Origin: Thereva unica
Lineage: Eukaryota > Arthropoda > Insecta > Diptera > Therevidae
Direction: 5' to 3'
Length of the DNA: 64,000 bases
Assembly (NCBI GenBank): GCA_949987705.1
Contig: OX465283.1
Location: 78,191,720-78,255,719 of the forward strand
The position numbers were made by a program, and so were the translations under genes. The notes beneath the pieces are model-generated. The model was not told where the DNA came from. It made no database searches and saw nothing but the letters and a program-made list of their open reading frames with translations. This document shows, in pieces, positions 1 through 13,554 of this stretch. The first letter of the stretch is position 1; each line of letters starts with the position of its first letter.

Positions 1-2404
1 AATGTGGAGGTTTCATTACTGATATTAGGGCTTCTGTAAAGAAAACAGAAGAATATCGTTCATATCAAAATTTCCAGAACGAAAGCCAGCGAACCATTTC
101 CCCACAATTTGATAATGTTCCGTCGCAACGGTACACTTTTTTTAGCAATCGCACGCATCTTTCTTGTTGTCGTAATAATATTGCAAAATATATCGCAAGT
201 TTTCATTACTTTTCTCCAACCTCAGCAATGCCACTGCGATCAGTGGTTCGTGACTTATTTGCAATTAACCCCATCTATAAGGAAAATGGCAGACAATTTT
301 TCCTAGACCTAATACTATATGCCACCATAACTTCTAAAAAAATGTAATACGCTGGAAGTGCTGGAAAGTAATAACGTTTCTGCGCATGCCTATATTTCTT
401 TATCAGTTATCAGCTGATAATGCACTTTCAAATCGTGGCAAAGACATTTTAAAGGGAGCTTTTACTTGAGAATATTAAATTTTTTTGCACATGGTCTGCC
501 AAATAGCAGAAGATGTATATATCCCCAACTGTATCCTTTTTTAGTTTCATGCAACAGTTTCTACCAACAGCTCTTGCAATTTTCATCCAAGTGCACTAGA
601 TGTTCGTAACCACCAGTAATTTTGATTTTAAAGACATCTTTAGACGTGTTAAGCCCAGTTTACATCCCAAAGTCAAAGTGAAAGTGAACTTTGAAGCTCT
701 TTCATTCCACAGAAATGTATATAAGGTCGGAAGTGGAAGCAAACTCATGTCAGACGATCAACGAACTATGCAACTCTCTTAACCAATCTTGCTCGACCAT
801 CCAAAAATATTTGAAGCATATTGGTAAAGTATGAAGAGCAGAGGTACTGTAAAAAATGAGATTACTTTCCGGTTCCCCTAATAAATTACGATTTTATATT
901 CAATGTTCTTCCAAAACATTCGTTTTATACATTTATCTTTACTAATCAACAAGTTAGAAGCATGGTTATAACACCCGCGGCTCTCTAAATATTTTTGTTG
1001 ATTTTTTATGCTACAATTTATTTTATATATGTTTGTATGTATATACATCCGTGAAAATTAGCTCATGCACACATCAAACTAGGCCAATATGAGGCTTGGC
1101 TTCTCCCGTGTTCAAATAAATGTAAACAGCTGTCGAAGTTCAATAGAGCAAGATCAAAAGAGACGTTGTAGGGAGAATGTCAGCATCAATAAATGTTTGA
1201 TTTGTCTCAATTTCAGTTGCAGCAGTTCTTTTTTGTTGACGAATATAAGATAGAAATAAGACTGCACTGTCGCTAAGACCTTTGCTGAAAACACATAAAT
1301 TTCAATAATTAAGGAAAGGAAAAAAATCATCAAATTAATAATCAACGTCAATTTTACGAGTTGGAAAGTATCTCGAAATTTTAATTAAAACCGAAGATTT
1401 GTAACAGGGAATAAAAAATAATTGACGCTCCTTTTTGAAAGATAAACATTTCAGTAAATAATTATTATTTCCGCGAATTGCTGCCGCTTAATTATTATTT
1501 TCATAAAATCAAAGGCTATCAGTTTTTTAAGCTGGATGAGCACAAGTCGAAAAATAGACACTAAATTCTCTGACGTCGGTCGTTGTTTATATTTGGAATG
1601 CTTTTGTTTTCCAGCTAACTTGTATCCGAAACAATATCGAATTATCACTCGACTCACGTCGCATTTGCCGGATTTTGAAGAATTATAAGAGAAATGTGAC
1701 AATTTTAGTTTCTATGCTTTTTTTTCGTAGATGAAATGTGATAAAATTTAAATAATCGGAATGTATGAAGAGGGTGATTAGGTTATTTGTTTCAGCTGTA
1801 GCACAATTTTGAGTGCACGAAATACTTGAAGTGATTACACCTGTTTGATGGCACATTCTCAACAGCAAATAACTTAACAATGTGCTGCGTAAGCAAAATT
1901 TGGGGGTTTCCAACATCTGCGAAAAGTGATAAAAATGTATAATAAAAATTAAATTATTTGAACTACGCTAAAACATCTGATTTATGATATCAAAACTAAT
2001 TGTCATTCTTTTGTTCAGTAATAAATCTGTTTTGGAATTTTTTTTAGATATAGATTTATTTCTGAACTTACTTACAAAAGAAACTGCTAAACTTTCCATA
2101 AACCCAACAGTTTTAAGTGCCACTTATTATGAAATTATAATTATTGAATTGTTTGGAAAGTAATCAATTTTAGTGTTTTCTAGCTGTATTAGTAATATTA
2201 ATCAGTTATCTTCATTTAAAGTATATGAAGGGGCCTCAAAAATAATGAGAATTAAATTTTAATTAAAAAAATTTACTCTTCATTTCCAGCGGAATTTTGA
2301 TCTACCTTGCTGTCCCATCGCTTGAAACAACCCACAAAAGAATTTCCGAGACAAGTGCCGAGCTGCACTTTTTTCTTCTCTATGACATACTTGTAGCGAT
2401 TTTC
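1..2404. other. No recognisable gene or element
   Basis: AT-rich sequence with only short open frames (under 85 codons) and none that reads as a known protein. I see no clear terminal inverted repeats. It is probably intron or intergenic sequence 5' of the sima exons. Confidence 0.5.
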
Positions 2405-3062
2405 AGCCTTATTGCGGTTGTCACTTTCAGTGACAAATGGAGAAGTGAGACAAAAATGCTCTACAGCCTTATTGTAGTTGTCACCTCACCATAGTGAGAA
2501 ATGTCACTGTCATTGGGCCAACGCACATGGCGCATAGGTTTGGCACATAAAACCGGTTTTATAGAAGAGAGAGGGAACGGAAGGAAAGAACCTAACGAAA
2601 CCATTTTCAACTCAAACCAAAATCGTGAAAACTAACATATTCATATTATATTTCTTCTTATGTCAAATCTTCTTCTTTTTTATGCTCAGCATGTTCCTAT
2701 TGAAATTTTTTAATCATTCGCTTTTTGCTCATTAACCTGGTTTTTTTTGTGAGCATATTGAAACGAGCATTTCATACAATGTGTTTCTTTTTCCTATTCG
2801 TCAACGAAATGACAAGTTATTTTCATAAAACAAAAATATATAAAATTTCCCGTACTGATTTAAGTTACTTCACAAAATACTATTACCCCGTCTGCGTTCC
2901 GAGGAGTGTAGTAAAACCGGTTTTATGTGCCATAACTATGGTCTCGTGTGCGTTGTCCCACTGTCACTTTCCATATTGTGGACAGTAAATTTAGCGAGAT
3001 GAGAAATTTCAGTTAGCATTTTTGTCTCACTTCGGCATTTGTCATCGACAAGCACAATAGTG
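2405..3062. mobile_element. Inverted-repeat element (MITE-like)
   Basis: The two ends are imperfect inverted repeats of roughly 150 bases. The left arm carries GAAGTGAGACAAAAATGCT, then CAACGCACA, then GGCACATAAAACCGGTTTTA. The right arm (about 2905-3060) carries the same blocks in reverse-complement order. The left arm also holds a short direct duplication (CAGCCTTATTG at 2405 and 2465). No transposase frame lies between the arms. The superfamily is not clear and the outer borders are good only to a few bases. Confidence 0.65.
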
Positions 3063-3848
3063 CCCCGGCTACACGAATGGCAGAAAATAGCAATTGTCAT
3101 AATCACTGGTCATAATTTATGGCATTGCTATCTACACGACGCAAATAATGACATGTGTGGAGTTTTTCACAAAATGTCATTAAATTATGACCATTTTATA
3201 AAATAAAACTCTCAAATGTTTTTTTTTCTGTTATCTGTCTGAAATCTGGTTGAATATGTATTGCTATCCAAAAATAATATATTTTCAATCCTAACCTTAT
3301 ATAAAGGCCCTTATTGCATAGTCGATTGCGTCGATTAGTTTTTTTTTAATATTATGTAACTCAATTGATAAATATTACGACTACGTTGATTTAGAAAATT
3401 TGGTAAAATCAACCAGATTCGCAAATAAATATTCAATAAAATTTATTTTATTGGACTTTTCTATTATTATTACAATTATTGCGAATAACATATACATACA
3501 TACAACAGGAAGGGAATTACGACACTCGGTCAAAATAGAATGAGCTTATTCATTCTTTCACTCATTTTATGACAACTTGCCATAATCGGCCATATTTGCC
3601 ATTTTCGTTTACACGGTCATTATTTCTGTCATAAAAAATGGCACATAATTCGTGTCAAAAAAGTTGTCATTATAATGACATCGTGTAAACATGGCGTTTA
3701 AAGGATGTCATTATAATGACGACTTTTAAGACACAAATTTTATGCCATTTTTTATGACAGAAATAATGACACAAATTATGACCGTATAAACCATAATGGC
3801 AATTAATGACAAAAAAATGACCAGTGTGTAATTCGTGTGTAAGGCTGA
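3063..3848. mobile_element. Inverted-repeat element with an internal long hairpin
   Basis: The right two thirds is a long imperfect palindrome (about 3605-3795, centre near 3693). It is built from blocks such as GTCATTATAATGAC, TTTTTTATGACAGAAATAATG and their complements. The far ends (GGCTACACGAAT near 3067 and ATTCGTGTGTAAGGC near 3831) form a weak terminal inverted repeat. It abuts the preceding inverted-repeat element directly. It has no coding capacity and I could not assign a family. Confidence 0.6.
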
Positions 3849-4426
3849 GTTATTAGATTTCATCATTGTAGAATCTACCGATTCACATAAGGAGCCAAAA
3901 ATTCTAAAGAGAATAAGGGTTTAGCCGCGTTTTGAAATTTTGTTGGTGGATGTTTACATATCACCCTGTATTTTTGTAACCCTATTAGAAAGTCAAGGCT
4001 CCAAGCCACCAACTTCCAGAGTTATGAGTCGTCAAAGTCTAAATTTTTTTTTTCACTAAAATTTCAACTTCAACCACCGTATCCTCCAAAAAATACGTAG
4101 TTAATCAATATTTTTTTTTACAAAATTGAAAGGTTTGAATAATGTCGGGACAACTTTTATTCTTCGGTCTTCAGTTTTGAAGTTATAAGTTATAAAAATG
4201 TATAGTTTTTCTTATTATTAATTGGTTTTTTAATATTTTCAACACGACCCTTTAAAAAATGTGTAAAAGCATGAACTGTAAATGAGTCCTGCTATGAAAC
4301 AAACTATTTTATTTATAATAAATTATTTACTATTCTTAAACTAACACAGCTATCTGGACAGAGGCAGCAAATCTAATAATCTCCACATCCAAGAGTAGGA
4401 TTTCCATGGATCCCTGGAGCTAGGGA
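3849..4426. other. No recognisable gene or element
   Basis: AT-rich, without a plausible reading frame or clear repeat structure. Confidence 0.4.
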
Positions 4427-4430
4427 TTAA

Positions 4431-4791
4431 CCCTTATTTTACACACTGGGTCAAATTGACCCCACGGTTTGTTCGAGACGATTTTTCTCGAACAAACCGT
4501 TAGAATTAGGGCCTGTAGCGTCACTGGCATTTAGGGGAAGTTTCAAACTAAAGGCCCATGCGGAGAAAGTTAGTCAGTTGTGTTTTTTTTGATAATTTTT
4601 TTTGTTAATTAAACAATAACAATTGATGTTAACAACCATGCAGTACTCTTCAGAAAGGTTCAAAATATATGTGTAATTTTTTACAACCCGTTATGTAAAC
4701 AAATACAAAAGTTACTAACATTTTTCTCGTTGGGGTCAAATTGACCCAGTGTGTAAAGTACGTAATTTTTTGATAGTGTGTAACACAAGGG
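4431..4791. mobile_element. Non-autonomous piggyBac-like element with TTAA duplication
   Basis: The element begins CCCTT and ends AAGGG, and is flanked on both sides by TTAA (4427-4430 and 4792-4795). It carries inverted copies of ACACACTGGGTCAAATTGAC (left from 4441, right to about 4754). TTAA duplications with CCC/GGG ends are the hallmark of piggyBac elements, so I assign that superfamily by inference. No transposase frame is present. The right end has an extra block of about 30 bases in which the GTGTGTAA motif is repeated. A perfect hairpin lies inside. Confidence 0.8.
4464..4500. repeat. Perfect 15-bp hairpin inside the TTAA element
   Basis: ACGGTTTGTTCGAGA at 4464-4478 is exactly complementary to 4486-4500, with a 7-base loop. 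It sits next to the left terminal repeat, where subterminal transposase-binding palindromes are often found. Confidence 0.85.
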
Positions 4792-4795
4792 TTAA

Positions 4796-6989
4796 CCTGG
4801 AATCCATAGATGTCTACACCATTAATGTATGTCTAAAATTGTTACTACTGTAGAAATTAGAAATAAACCGCCTAAAATTAGCTTAAGCTAATTATCTTCC
4901 GTAGACCTAGATATTGAAATTTCGGAAGATATTCTTTTATAACTTGGCGATTTGGGAGAAAGTTGACCGACGAATTTTGTATTTCTTTTTTTTACAAATT
5001 GCTGTACAGCTTGTTCTGTCGTTTGATTGCATTATTTTGCCACAAAAGTAATTAATAACCCACATGAGAAATCTGGCACCAGTTCATCAAACTAAAAGCA
5101 ACCACCACAAAAAATTAAAAATTAAAATTTTCATTTCAATTTTCCATCATTCTCTAAAATTATCTCCAGACAACTCCACACACGATGCGATTTTTATATA
5201 AAGTTGCACAATAGTGGCCCTAATAAATTTATTTTGATGACAACCTTGGTTGGTTCTATTTAAACATGATCCGCGTTATTTCCGTTCACTTTTCCTGTTT
5301 ATTAATCATTCCTTAATATTTATCTTCACTCGTTACAGAATTTTTCTTTGTCACTCTTCTATAGCTTTATACTATGTACACATGGCGAATACAATAGTGG
5401 AGTTGAGGTTGAGCTGATCGTTTGGCTCGCTTATATGAGTAACAAGATTGAAGAGTTGAGTCGAAATAGAGTTGAACTGGCGGTATTAATCTATCAGCTG
5501 TGACATAACAAAATCGTGTGCGCTGCGTGTTATTGTTAAAATTCATTTCATTTCTCACATTTCTCATACTCATTTTAAATAAAGCAATAAAACATATAAA
5601 AACAGTTGGCCATTTTGGTAGGCACCACTTTCTTCTCCTGTGATTGAGTTTCGGTTTTTATTATTTCAAGAATATGTTGATAATATGTTTTCTTTGTTTT
5701 TTTTTCTAAAAGTTTTTCAGATTTTATCCACTAAATTTCGTGGGCATAGATTATTTGACATTTGGAGCCTACCAAGATGGCCGCCAAGCCTCTTCCCTTC
5801 CTCCTTCGTTTCATAGCTTGATGTCTAATGCCCTTGACACACTACAGCATCTAATAATCATTGAAGGTCCGGCTCCCCAGCTATATTTTTGCTTCTCGGT
5901 TTCCATTTCGTACCTCGTTCGACAAGATCTATCCATCATAATCTGTTTATTTTAATCACTTTGACAATGTTTAGAATTTTACTGCTTTCATACAACTCTA
6001 AGTTGTATCTTTTTCTCCAAATGTCATCCACCAGTATTCCCTTGTACTGTAAGTCGAATTCTTTTCGAATGTTTCATCCGCGCTCTTCAATGTCCTTCCG
6101 AAAACATATAGTAAGACAAGCCTTATGAGTGTTGGGTACAGTTTCGGTGTTATTCGTCTTCTGACGAATTTTACATAGATTTGTTTCCACTGCGAATTTT
6201 TTGCGACTTGTTTAAATTCTACAGAGGTCCTATTCGTAAAGTCAGATGATGTTTCACTTATAGCTTTGGGGACGAAAATGCTTACAAAACTTATGACAAT
6301 GTTTTTTTCTAGGGTGTGTCGTTTTTAAATACCGGTTTTCAAATCCGCTTTTTAAAAGAAAATTATGCAATTCTAAAATCAGGGCTTTCAGTAAAAAAAA
6401 TCGGTTTTAATTTTGTACATTACATTTCTTCTATTAGCTACCAAAAATTACATTATTAAGTTATCTGGACAGGTATTATCAAAATTGTATAAAGATTATT
6501 CTGCATATGTAAAGATTATTCTGCAAAAGTCACGAAGTAGAAAATCAAGACATGGATCTATTACATCACTCAATAAGTTCGAATAGTACCAACCTTCTAA
6601 CGATATGTGTCAAAATTTCATGACATTCCGACCATTTCTTTACAAATCACAGTGATTTTAGTGGCGCTACTTTTCAAAACAAAGAAAAACCTGAATTTCT
6701 TGTGGATAGATTTCCTTTTTAGTAGAAAAAATACCGTTCAAGTAAAGCAATGTTAAAGATGTGGTTTACTGATCTTAAACGCCGTACGTCGATGATACTG
6801 AAGGCTCTGGTTAAATACAACAGCAGTTCCAGAAAAAAAGAGTTCACAAAATCGTATTGTAAATTCAGCTAACTCCATGTGGGAGACGTCAGCTTTAGGC
6901 TACATCTGTGGCCAAAAATGAACTAGAAGTTAAGTTTCTGCATTTCCGGTTATTTTCCCCATAAGAGTTAATACTCATTGTATAGTCTC
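4796..6989. other. No recognisable gene or element
   Basis: Two thousand bases of AT-rich sequence with short frames only. The segment 5740-6130 is somewhat richer in GC and has two overlapping + frames of about 75 codons, but neither resembles a family I know. Confidence 0.4.
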
Positions 6990-7290
6990 CATGTCGTACT
7001 CTTTCATTTGATACCCATGTCGTGGGCTCAGTGGAACACAATTACATAAATCGGCCGCCATCTTGGAACCGTCTACTTGATTTTTTACAAAATGGTTAAA
7101 TTGCATTTAGTACGTATACATGATAAGTTGAACTTAGGTTGAACCCGAGTCCAACTATGTCTAGACGGGAGTCGAAAAGAGTTGATTTTGATAATGATTT
7201 TGATTTGATTTTTTTACAAAATGGTCAGATAGCATTGTCAACCAAACTAAACGTGGATGCAAAATTTCGCATGCCGTAGTTGCAAAATAA
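6990..7290. repeat. Degenerate dispersed repeat, related to 58795-58990
   Basis: Both copies contain a GCCGCCATCTTG block, then a T-run followed by ACAAAATGGT or ACAAAATTGTCAGA, then TTGCATT. Here the TTTTTTACAAAATGG block occurs twice (near 7081 and 7206), suggesting an internal duplication. It looks like the 3' part of an old interspersed repeat. The family is not known to me. Confidence 0.5.
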
Positions 7291-9814
7291 ATGCTTTCAT
7301 AAAGTACTTGTAAGCTAGTCAGACTTGGCAAGCATAAGTTTTAGCCAGCAAAATGCTCGCTGCAAGCGCTTTCCTTGCAACGTGTGACAGCACCTTTACA
7401 ATCGGTATTCGGTCCTTGTCATTCGCATCTCCACTAAACTCTATTGCAAGCTACTTTCTGAGCAATTGTACTTCGGTCAAACGAGGTAAAAGTCCTGCCA
7501 AACTTGAGCTTACTGAGCTATGTTTCCTTGTTGTCATGGTAGCATTCGTAGTCAAGGTCTTCGTCCTTTCTGGCGTAAGAGGCTGATAATTTTTTTTTTC
7601 TACGCCTCTCTTACAAGCATTCTGATATTGTTTTTAGATACGGAATTAAAATTAAAAGCATTCCACACGCGTATGGAATATTCATTCCAACACTTGTTAT
7701 GGAATGACTACTAGTGGTGACATCTGTTTCTCGTTATTCACGAATTGTAAATTAAAGCAAAAAAGGCGTTATTTCAATAATAAACAATCAAAGATGTTTC
7801 GCAGGACTGTTTTTGCTTTAAATTAATTATCCAATTATTAAATTACAGAAAATAATAGCATTTAAAAAAAATTCATGGCGGCATCTTTTATCAAATTATT
7901 TAATTAGGAACAGGTTGGGCTTCCTACTAATATATGTTATTTAGTGTTAAAAAATCTTGCTGTGCCTTATACATTATGTATATCTTTGACAATAGCTTTT
8001 CATTAGATAGGTATGTTTTTCTTTACAAAATATCAATGAAAACTATTTTATAGGCGTAGAAAAATTATAGTCTGCAACATGTTTTGAAGGGCATATGCAG
8101 CACTCGTGAACTATATGCATCATTCCAAACTTGTTACAGAGTATACTATTCCACGGCAAAATTATGTAATGCTGAAAAGGAACAAAGACCACCTTAAGAT
8201 CAGTTAGGGATATCGGTACAAATTAAGCCACTCAAAATTAAAACAAATGTCGATTGGCCCACTTTTACTTGAGTCGAAACAAAGCATTTTGAATATATAA
8301 ATTTTTTTTATACAAAAAAACAGAAAGAATATTCAAATTAATGAAAAAGGATATAAATAAAAGGCATGCGTATAGTATATTAAAATTCATTATCTATAAA
8401 ACCGTTGTAAACAAGCATTTCTGTCATTTCGACTGAAAATTTTTTTTCCTTTAAATAAATTCTGAAACTTAATCCCACACGTGGTGTAGATAGTGGAGAC
8501 ACAGAAGAGGTCAGACACCTTATAGCGATTAACATTTTGTGTTTTTTATATTAATTTAATTTTAATTTCGACTTTAGCAGGAAAGAAGATAAAAGAAAGT
8601 GAATAGTAAAATTTGACCAAGTAAATTCATCAAAACATACTTTCTTATCAAACTATTCTATTTGTGGATATTTGAAAGGTAAACACGCACTAGTAGGCTG
8701 CACTGTTGCTATTTTAAGACCGCGATATTAAACACGTTCTCATATCACTCTGTAACAGTCAAAGTTGGAATTAAAAAAATCTCAAAATTCGTGGTATTTC
8801 ATTTTGTAGTATGTAAAAACAAAAAGAGGGAAAATCCATCAGGTCTGCCTGCATTCCAGACAGGTTTATCTACCTTAGGTTATTTATTTTGAAGACAGTA
8901 AAGTATTTGCATAAAACGATTAAAAAAGTTTTTTTTTGTTGTTGCAATTAACGTCATTTGCATGGCTAGGTGAGGTTTAATATGTGAGGATTATGATTTT
9001 TGAAAATCCCGTAAAATTGAAACAAAATCAGAAAACTATTGCTTAATCAATCACCTTTTCATAGGACATTTCAAATGATTTTTTTCTTTTTGTGAATCTT
9101 CTTTTAAAACCACTTTTTTGTGGTTAAATTAATAAAAAAATGTTGGGAATCACCAAAAATTAAATTTCGAGAACTTCATCATCAATAAATTGTGAGATTT
9201 TGCACGTCTCCATCAAGCAAAAAATGCTAATTTTTTCTCAACATCCCTTTAAATCATATTTATGCTGATGCGCGAATTTGTGTTTATTTATAAGGAAAAA
9301 ATGGGCTCAATTTATTTTAAAGCCGTTTTTGAAAGCATAGATTTTTTGCTATCTTAAATAACTTACATTTACATATGAAAGCCTCTTCATTTAGGAGTTT
9401 AGTAAAAAATGGAATATATAATATTTGTATGAAACAAATCTACGTCGCTTTTTTATATGGCTTGTACACGGAATGATGCAACCACCAAATTTTTTTTAGA
9501 AAAATATTTAGTTATTCACCAATTATTTTAAATAATTTGTGTTGATTACTAATCAGCTTATCAATAAATTTCAAATACAGAATGAGAAAGCCATATTCTT
9601 ATTTTCACATTGCGAACATTAAGTGGCCATTTCGAGTTAAAAAATTACCTTGCTTCGATTTTACAATTCAAATCTCTATTCATCAACCAATAACAATTAT
9701 ATTCTAGGTTTCGGCTTATTCGCTTCTATCAAACTACAGACTGGGATCTGTGTTTTCAGTATCGCGATGCCAACTTTGCCGTTATCTGCATTACAAAAAT
9801 GATACTGTCAGGAG
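7291..9814. other. No recognisable gene or element
   Basis: AT-rich with homopolymer T and A runs. Two overlapping short + frames at 7353-7714 have no recognisable motif. Nothing else stands out. Confidence 0.4.
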
Positions 9815-11487
9815 TGCACTTATTCATTCCCCATTCTTCCAAAACCAGCAGACCTAGGCCGCATGGATGGTTTAATCAAGAGTGTATAAAGGCAATCAAA
9901 GCCAAAGAAATCGCCTATAGCATCATCCTGACGCGAGTACATCAAGTGTAGAAACAAAGCTACATCAGGTTGCAAATCAAAGCATCCTTTGTAGGTGTAG
10001 GTAAACTCATTAACTATTACTTCTGGCTGTAAAAACTTCTGGTCCTCCATCTGACACATCGCCGACTCCTTCTTTCATTCACGATGGGAAGGTGCTAACA
10101 GAAAGTAAATCTAAGACCAACTTTCTCGCATCTCTTCCTCAAATTCTTCCTTGCTCGATACTGCCTTGCAACCCCCATTGTCGAATGTTCCTCTCATTCA
10201 ATGGGCAGAGTTTCCTTCAGGACTCGTGAAGTGTTCGCGTGCCTCAAGGAGTTCGACTCCAATAACCCCACTGGTCCGCATAATCTTTCCACTATGGCTC
10301 TTGAAAAGTGTGCCTCACCTTTGGCTAAACCTCTGTGCAAACTCTACGCCCTTTATACTTCTCCGGAGTTTTCCCTGATTCTTGCAAACTGGCCCATGTT
10401 CAGCCTATACCGAAATTTATGCCGTGAACCGTTTCCTTGTTACGGCAGAACCGTGGAGTACATTCTCTAGACGAGAGATGACCACTAGCCCTTGTAAGTT
10501 TACCTTTTCTTTTTGATTAAAACACTTTCTTATAACATCACTTTTATTTAAACTTCTTTGTTAATTCTTTAAACATTACTTTTCTTTATTATAAGCTATA
10601 GAAAAATCAATCTCCCTCACGCAGGTAATTCGGATGCCTTCCGAGATTGTTTTTCTTGCATTCGCCAGAAAATTACTTCGTCCAACACTTCTTTTGTTTT
10701 AATTATCAGTTTACTGTTTGACTTTTGAAGCCTGATGTTCAGCCTATACAGAAAGTTTATGGAATATCATGAATGCAACCAAATATTAAACGACAAGCAG
10801 TACGGCTTTAGATCTAAAATATCTACTGGCGACCTCCTTGTATGTATGCCCAACTGAACATCTCTACCAAAGCATCCAAATTGTTAGAGTATGATATCTC
10901 GCTGTATTGACTCTCTATTCTAACAAAACGCGCTCCTCAATTCCTTCCATTTCAGTGGACAGTCTAGAACGGATGGCAGAACCATCTCTCAATCTCCTAG
11001 ACATAGCATTAACCGAATATCTGCGTTGAAGTAATCACATATTCCAAATCGCTAAATAAGGATCACAATGCTTGGGATTCCTTACAGCCTTCGTCTTAAA
11101 TTCAACTCGTATCGCTCGGCAGAGGCCCCAAGTACCACCTTAGCATGGCTGGACAAGGTGCAAACATCCAACTCATTGTCGACGACGCCATTTGCTCCAC
11201 AATTGATTCATTAAGCCACCGTAGGAATGTAGCGGCTTTACGACTGTTCCACCGAAATATACATATAACCTCGTGCCTTCACGGCAATATTTTTCCCGGA
11301 ACACAAGCCTAGCCCTTTCCAGTTATCCTCACTGTCTACAGCCCTCATTTTCACGCACACATCAGTGGGTGGGTGGGCAAGGTCAATTGTGACACAGGTT
11401 CCATATCACGATAAGGCAATATACAACTGGGTTTGCCCGGTATCCAGAGGAGACCGTTAAACGACAGTACAAAAGCCCTCGACCAGA
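9815..11487 (+). pseudogene. LINE remnant (linker, RT and 3' region), same family as 44486-46195
   Basis: Near 9850 the frame reads PRPHGWFNQECIKAIKAKE, the segment that follows the endonuclease in Jockey/CR1-like LINEs. From 10201 a frame contains VFACLKEFDSNNPTGPHNL, the start of the reverse-transcriptase domain (normally K.LDPNKATGPDGI). After about 10740, short frames (LDIALTEYLR, QYFSRNTSLA) match the 3' part of the LINE at 44486, which has VTLTEHLR and QYFSRNTRLA. Frameshifts and stops break it throughout, and the catalytic YADD/FADD block is missing. The interval 10480-10740 reads as non-LINE sequence and may be a further insert. It is non-functional. Confidence 0.75.
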
Positions 11488-11490
11488 TAA

Positions 11491-13548
11491 GGGGTCGTCC
11501 ATAAATTACGTGAGGCGTTTAGGGGGAGGGGGTCGAGCCGAATCTCACCAAATCTCACGTGGAGGTGAGAGGGGTCTCGGCAAATATCACGTAATTATTT
11601 TTTTAAGAAACAGTGTAAAATGGCAAGAAAACTGGGTTAAATTAAGTAAAACATGTTTCTCCACTAAAGACCCCCATTCACTTACAGGCTGCCGGAGGCA
11701 GAGGCCTGTTAGACCAGGTCGGCCGGCACGACTAAGCTCGACACAGTCTAACTGAGGTATGATACTTCAGGTATCCGCCTCACAGGCCGTGGCATGCAGA
11801 TGAAATCATGATTCCCTACAGACACACCGGCGAAAAGGACTGCTTAGCATAGCAGGTTATTAATTGAAAAATGTTCATGGCCTCAACGAAGGCTTCAAGG
11901 CGGCTCCAGTCTCACGCCATGAACACCGGCAAACAGGCGCGAACGCTAGTGTGGATGGTTTTCACGCTTAGCTTGCGCCTTGGTTTCCGTTACGAGTGGA
12001 TACGGCGTGAATTCTTGCCATCAATTCACGGCTCGAGAACTTTGGACATTCTTGAACTTCAGGCCATACAGTTGGCGGTGTATAGCAATACTTGGCCTCA
12101 ATGCGAAAACTTTCAGGTCACGCCCTGCCATTGAACTGTGTGTAAATTGGGGCCTTAAGATATGGGTAAATCCTACACAAAAAATTTACTCCATTGTTTA
12201 GCCCCCTAGCTAAACGCGCGACTCGTCGAATGCTGCATAGTACGAGCCAAGTCCACCACAAGCGGAAAACGAGGAGGGCAAGGAAGTCCGAATTATCAGA
12301 TAAAATCTTGCTCCCAACAACTCCCCCCCCCCCCCCCCCCAACCCAGATGAACTTTTTACACGCCTTTCACTAGAAACTAGAAATACGGTTACGTATAGA
12401 TTTTTTTAAACTCCGTGACACAAAAAATTTGAACAGTTCTGCGCACCTCATTGTCAAATTTTGTAAATATTGTTCTATCATTTCCCCGCTTTTTAGTTAA
12501 AACGGCAACAAACGCAGGAAAAACTCAACAAAATAATTTGGGAAGGGATGCGCGCATGCCGAATGAATAAAGTTAATTAATCTTTATTATGTGTTGAGCA
12601 AAGCTTTTAAATACATGTAAAACTCCTGCTCAACCAAGTCAGTTTATCCATCGTAATAAGCATAATTTTACTATATGTAATTATGCTAAATCCCTAAATC
12701 TAAAAATAAATTAAAAGAATTGCATTTCTTTTAAAGATATGAGCATTTTCATACATAAATTGAGATTTCTCTGCAGCCGCAAGCAACACAAGCTCCCCAA
12801 GCATGCGACTGGCGGAAAATGTCAACAATCAAGTAATCAAAGTGATAAAAATACAAATTTCGTATTTTTTAGTAGAAATTGCTACAAATTATTTCTGTAG
12901 CATATGTGTAAAAGACAAAAACCTTAACATAACAAAAATATATAAAAACAGGTTTTTTAAATAATCATTGAAGTCCCAGAAAAATACACCTCCCTTTGGC
13001 AATACGCAGTCGCGACTGATTACATGGCAGCAAGTGATTTGATAGGAGGAGTTAAATGAAGCTTTGGTTTGAGCTTTTAAACATTTTTAAGAGCTTAGCT
13101 GGGGAACATGCGCGGGATGTCACGACGTTTGAAAACAACTATACACGGATTTTATACTCGAGGGCCTTTCCTGCAGTTTTATATTCAAAGGAGAGGCCAG
13201 CGTTGTTGTGGTTACGACCGCCATTACGTATTTTTTGAAATATATGTTAAAATATAGATTTAAGACTACTGGAATTAATATTGTATAATAAGACTACTTA
13301 TATTGTAATCAGACTAGTGCCTGTAATTAGAACTAGAAGTTAACGGTCAGGCAGTTGCTAGTCATCCGGTTAAGACCAATAAATGAAATATTTGATAGCA
13401 ACTCAGTTTTTAATTTAAACAAATACAACATTTTTAATCACACGTGAGGTTAGGGGGGCGGGAGGGCGTCGAGAGAAATCTCACGATATCTCACCAAGGG
13501 GGGTCGAAAAATCGCTAAAATCACCTCACGTAATTTATGGACGGCCTC
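11491..13548. mobile_element. 2.06-kb inverted-repeat element with TAA duplication
   Basis: The ends are GGGGTCGTCC and, in reverse complement, GAGGCCGTCC, both followed by ATAAATTACGTGAGG. The element is flanked by TAA at 11488-11490 and 13549-13551. Subterminal zones on both sides are rich in short ATCTCAC/GTGAGA motifs, a usual arrangement for transposase-binding sites. A 3-bp TWA duplication is typical of PIF/Harbinger elements (inference). Interior frames (11510-12409) show no transposase motif, so it is non-autonomous or carries foreign filler. It sits in sequence next to an old LINE remnant. Confidence 0.75.
12323..12340 (+). repeat. Poly-C tract, 18 C
   Basis: An uninterrupted run of 18 cytosines within the 2-kb inverted-repeat element. 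It is a likely length-variable site and a possible assembly-error point. Confidence 0.95.
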
Positions 13549-13554
13549 TAATTT

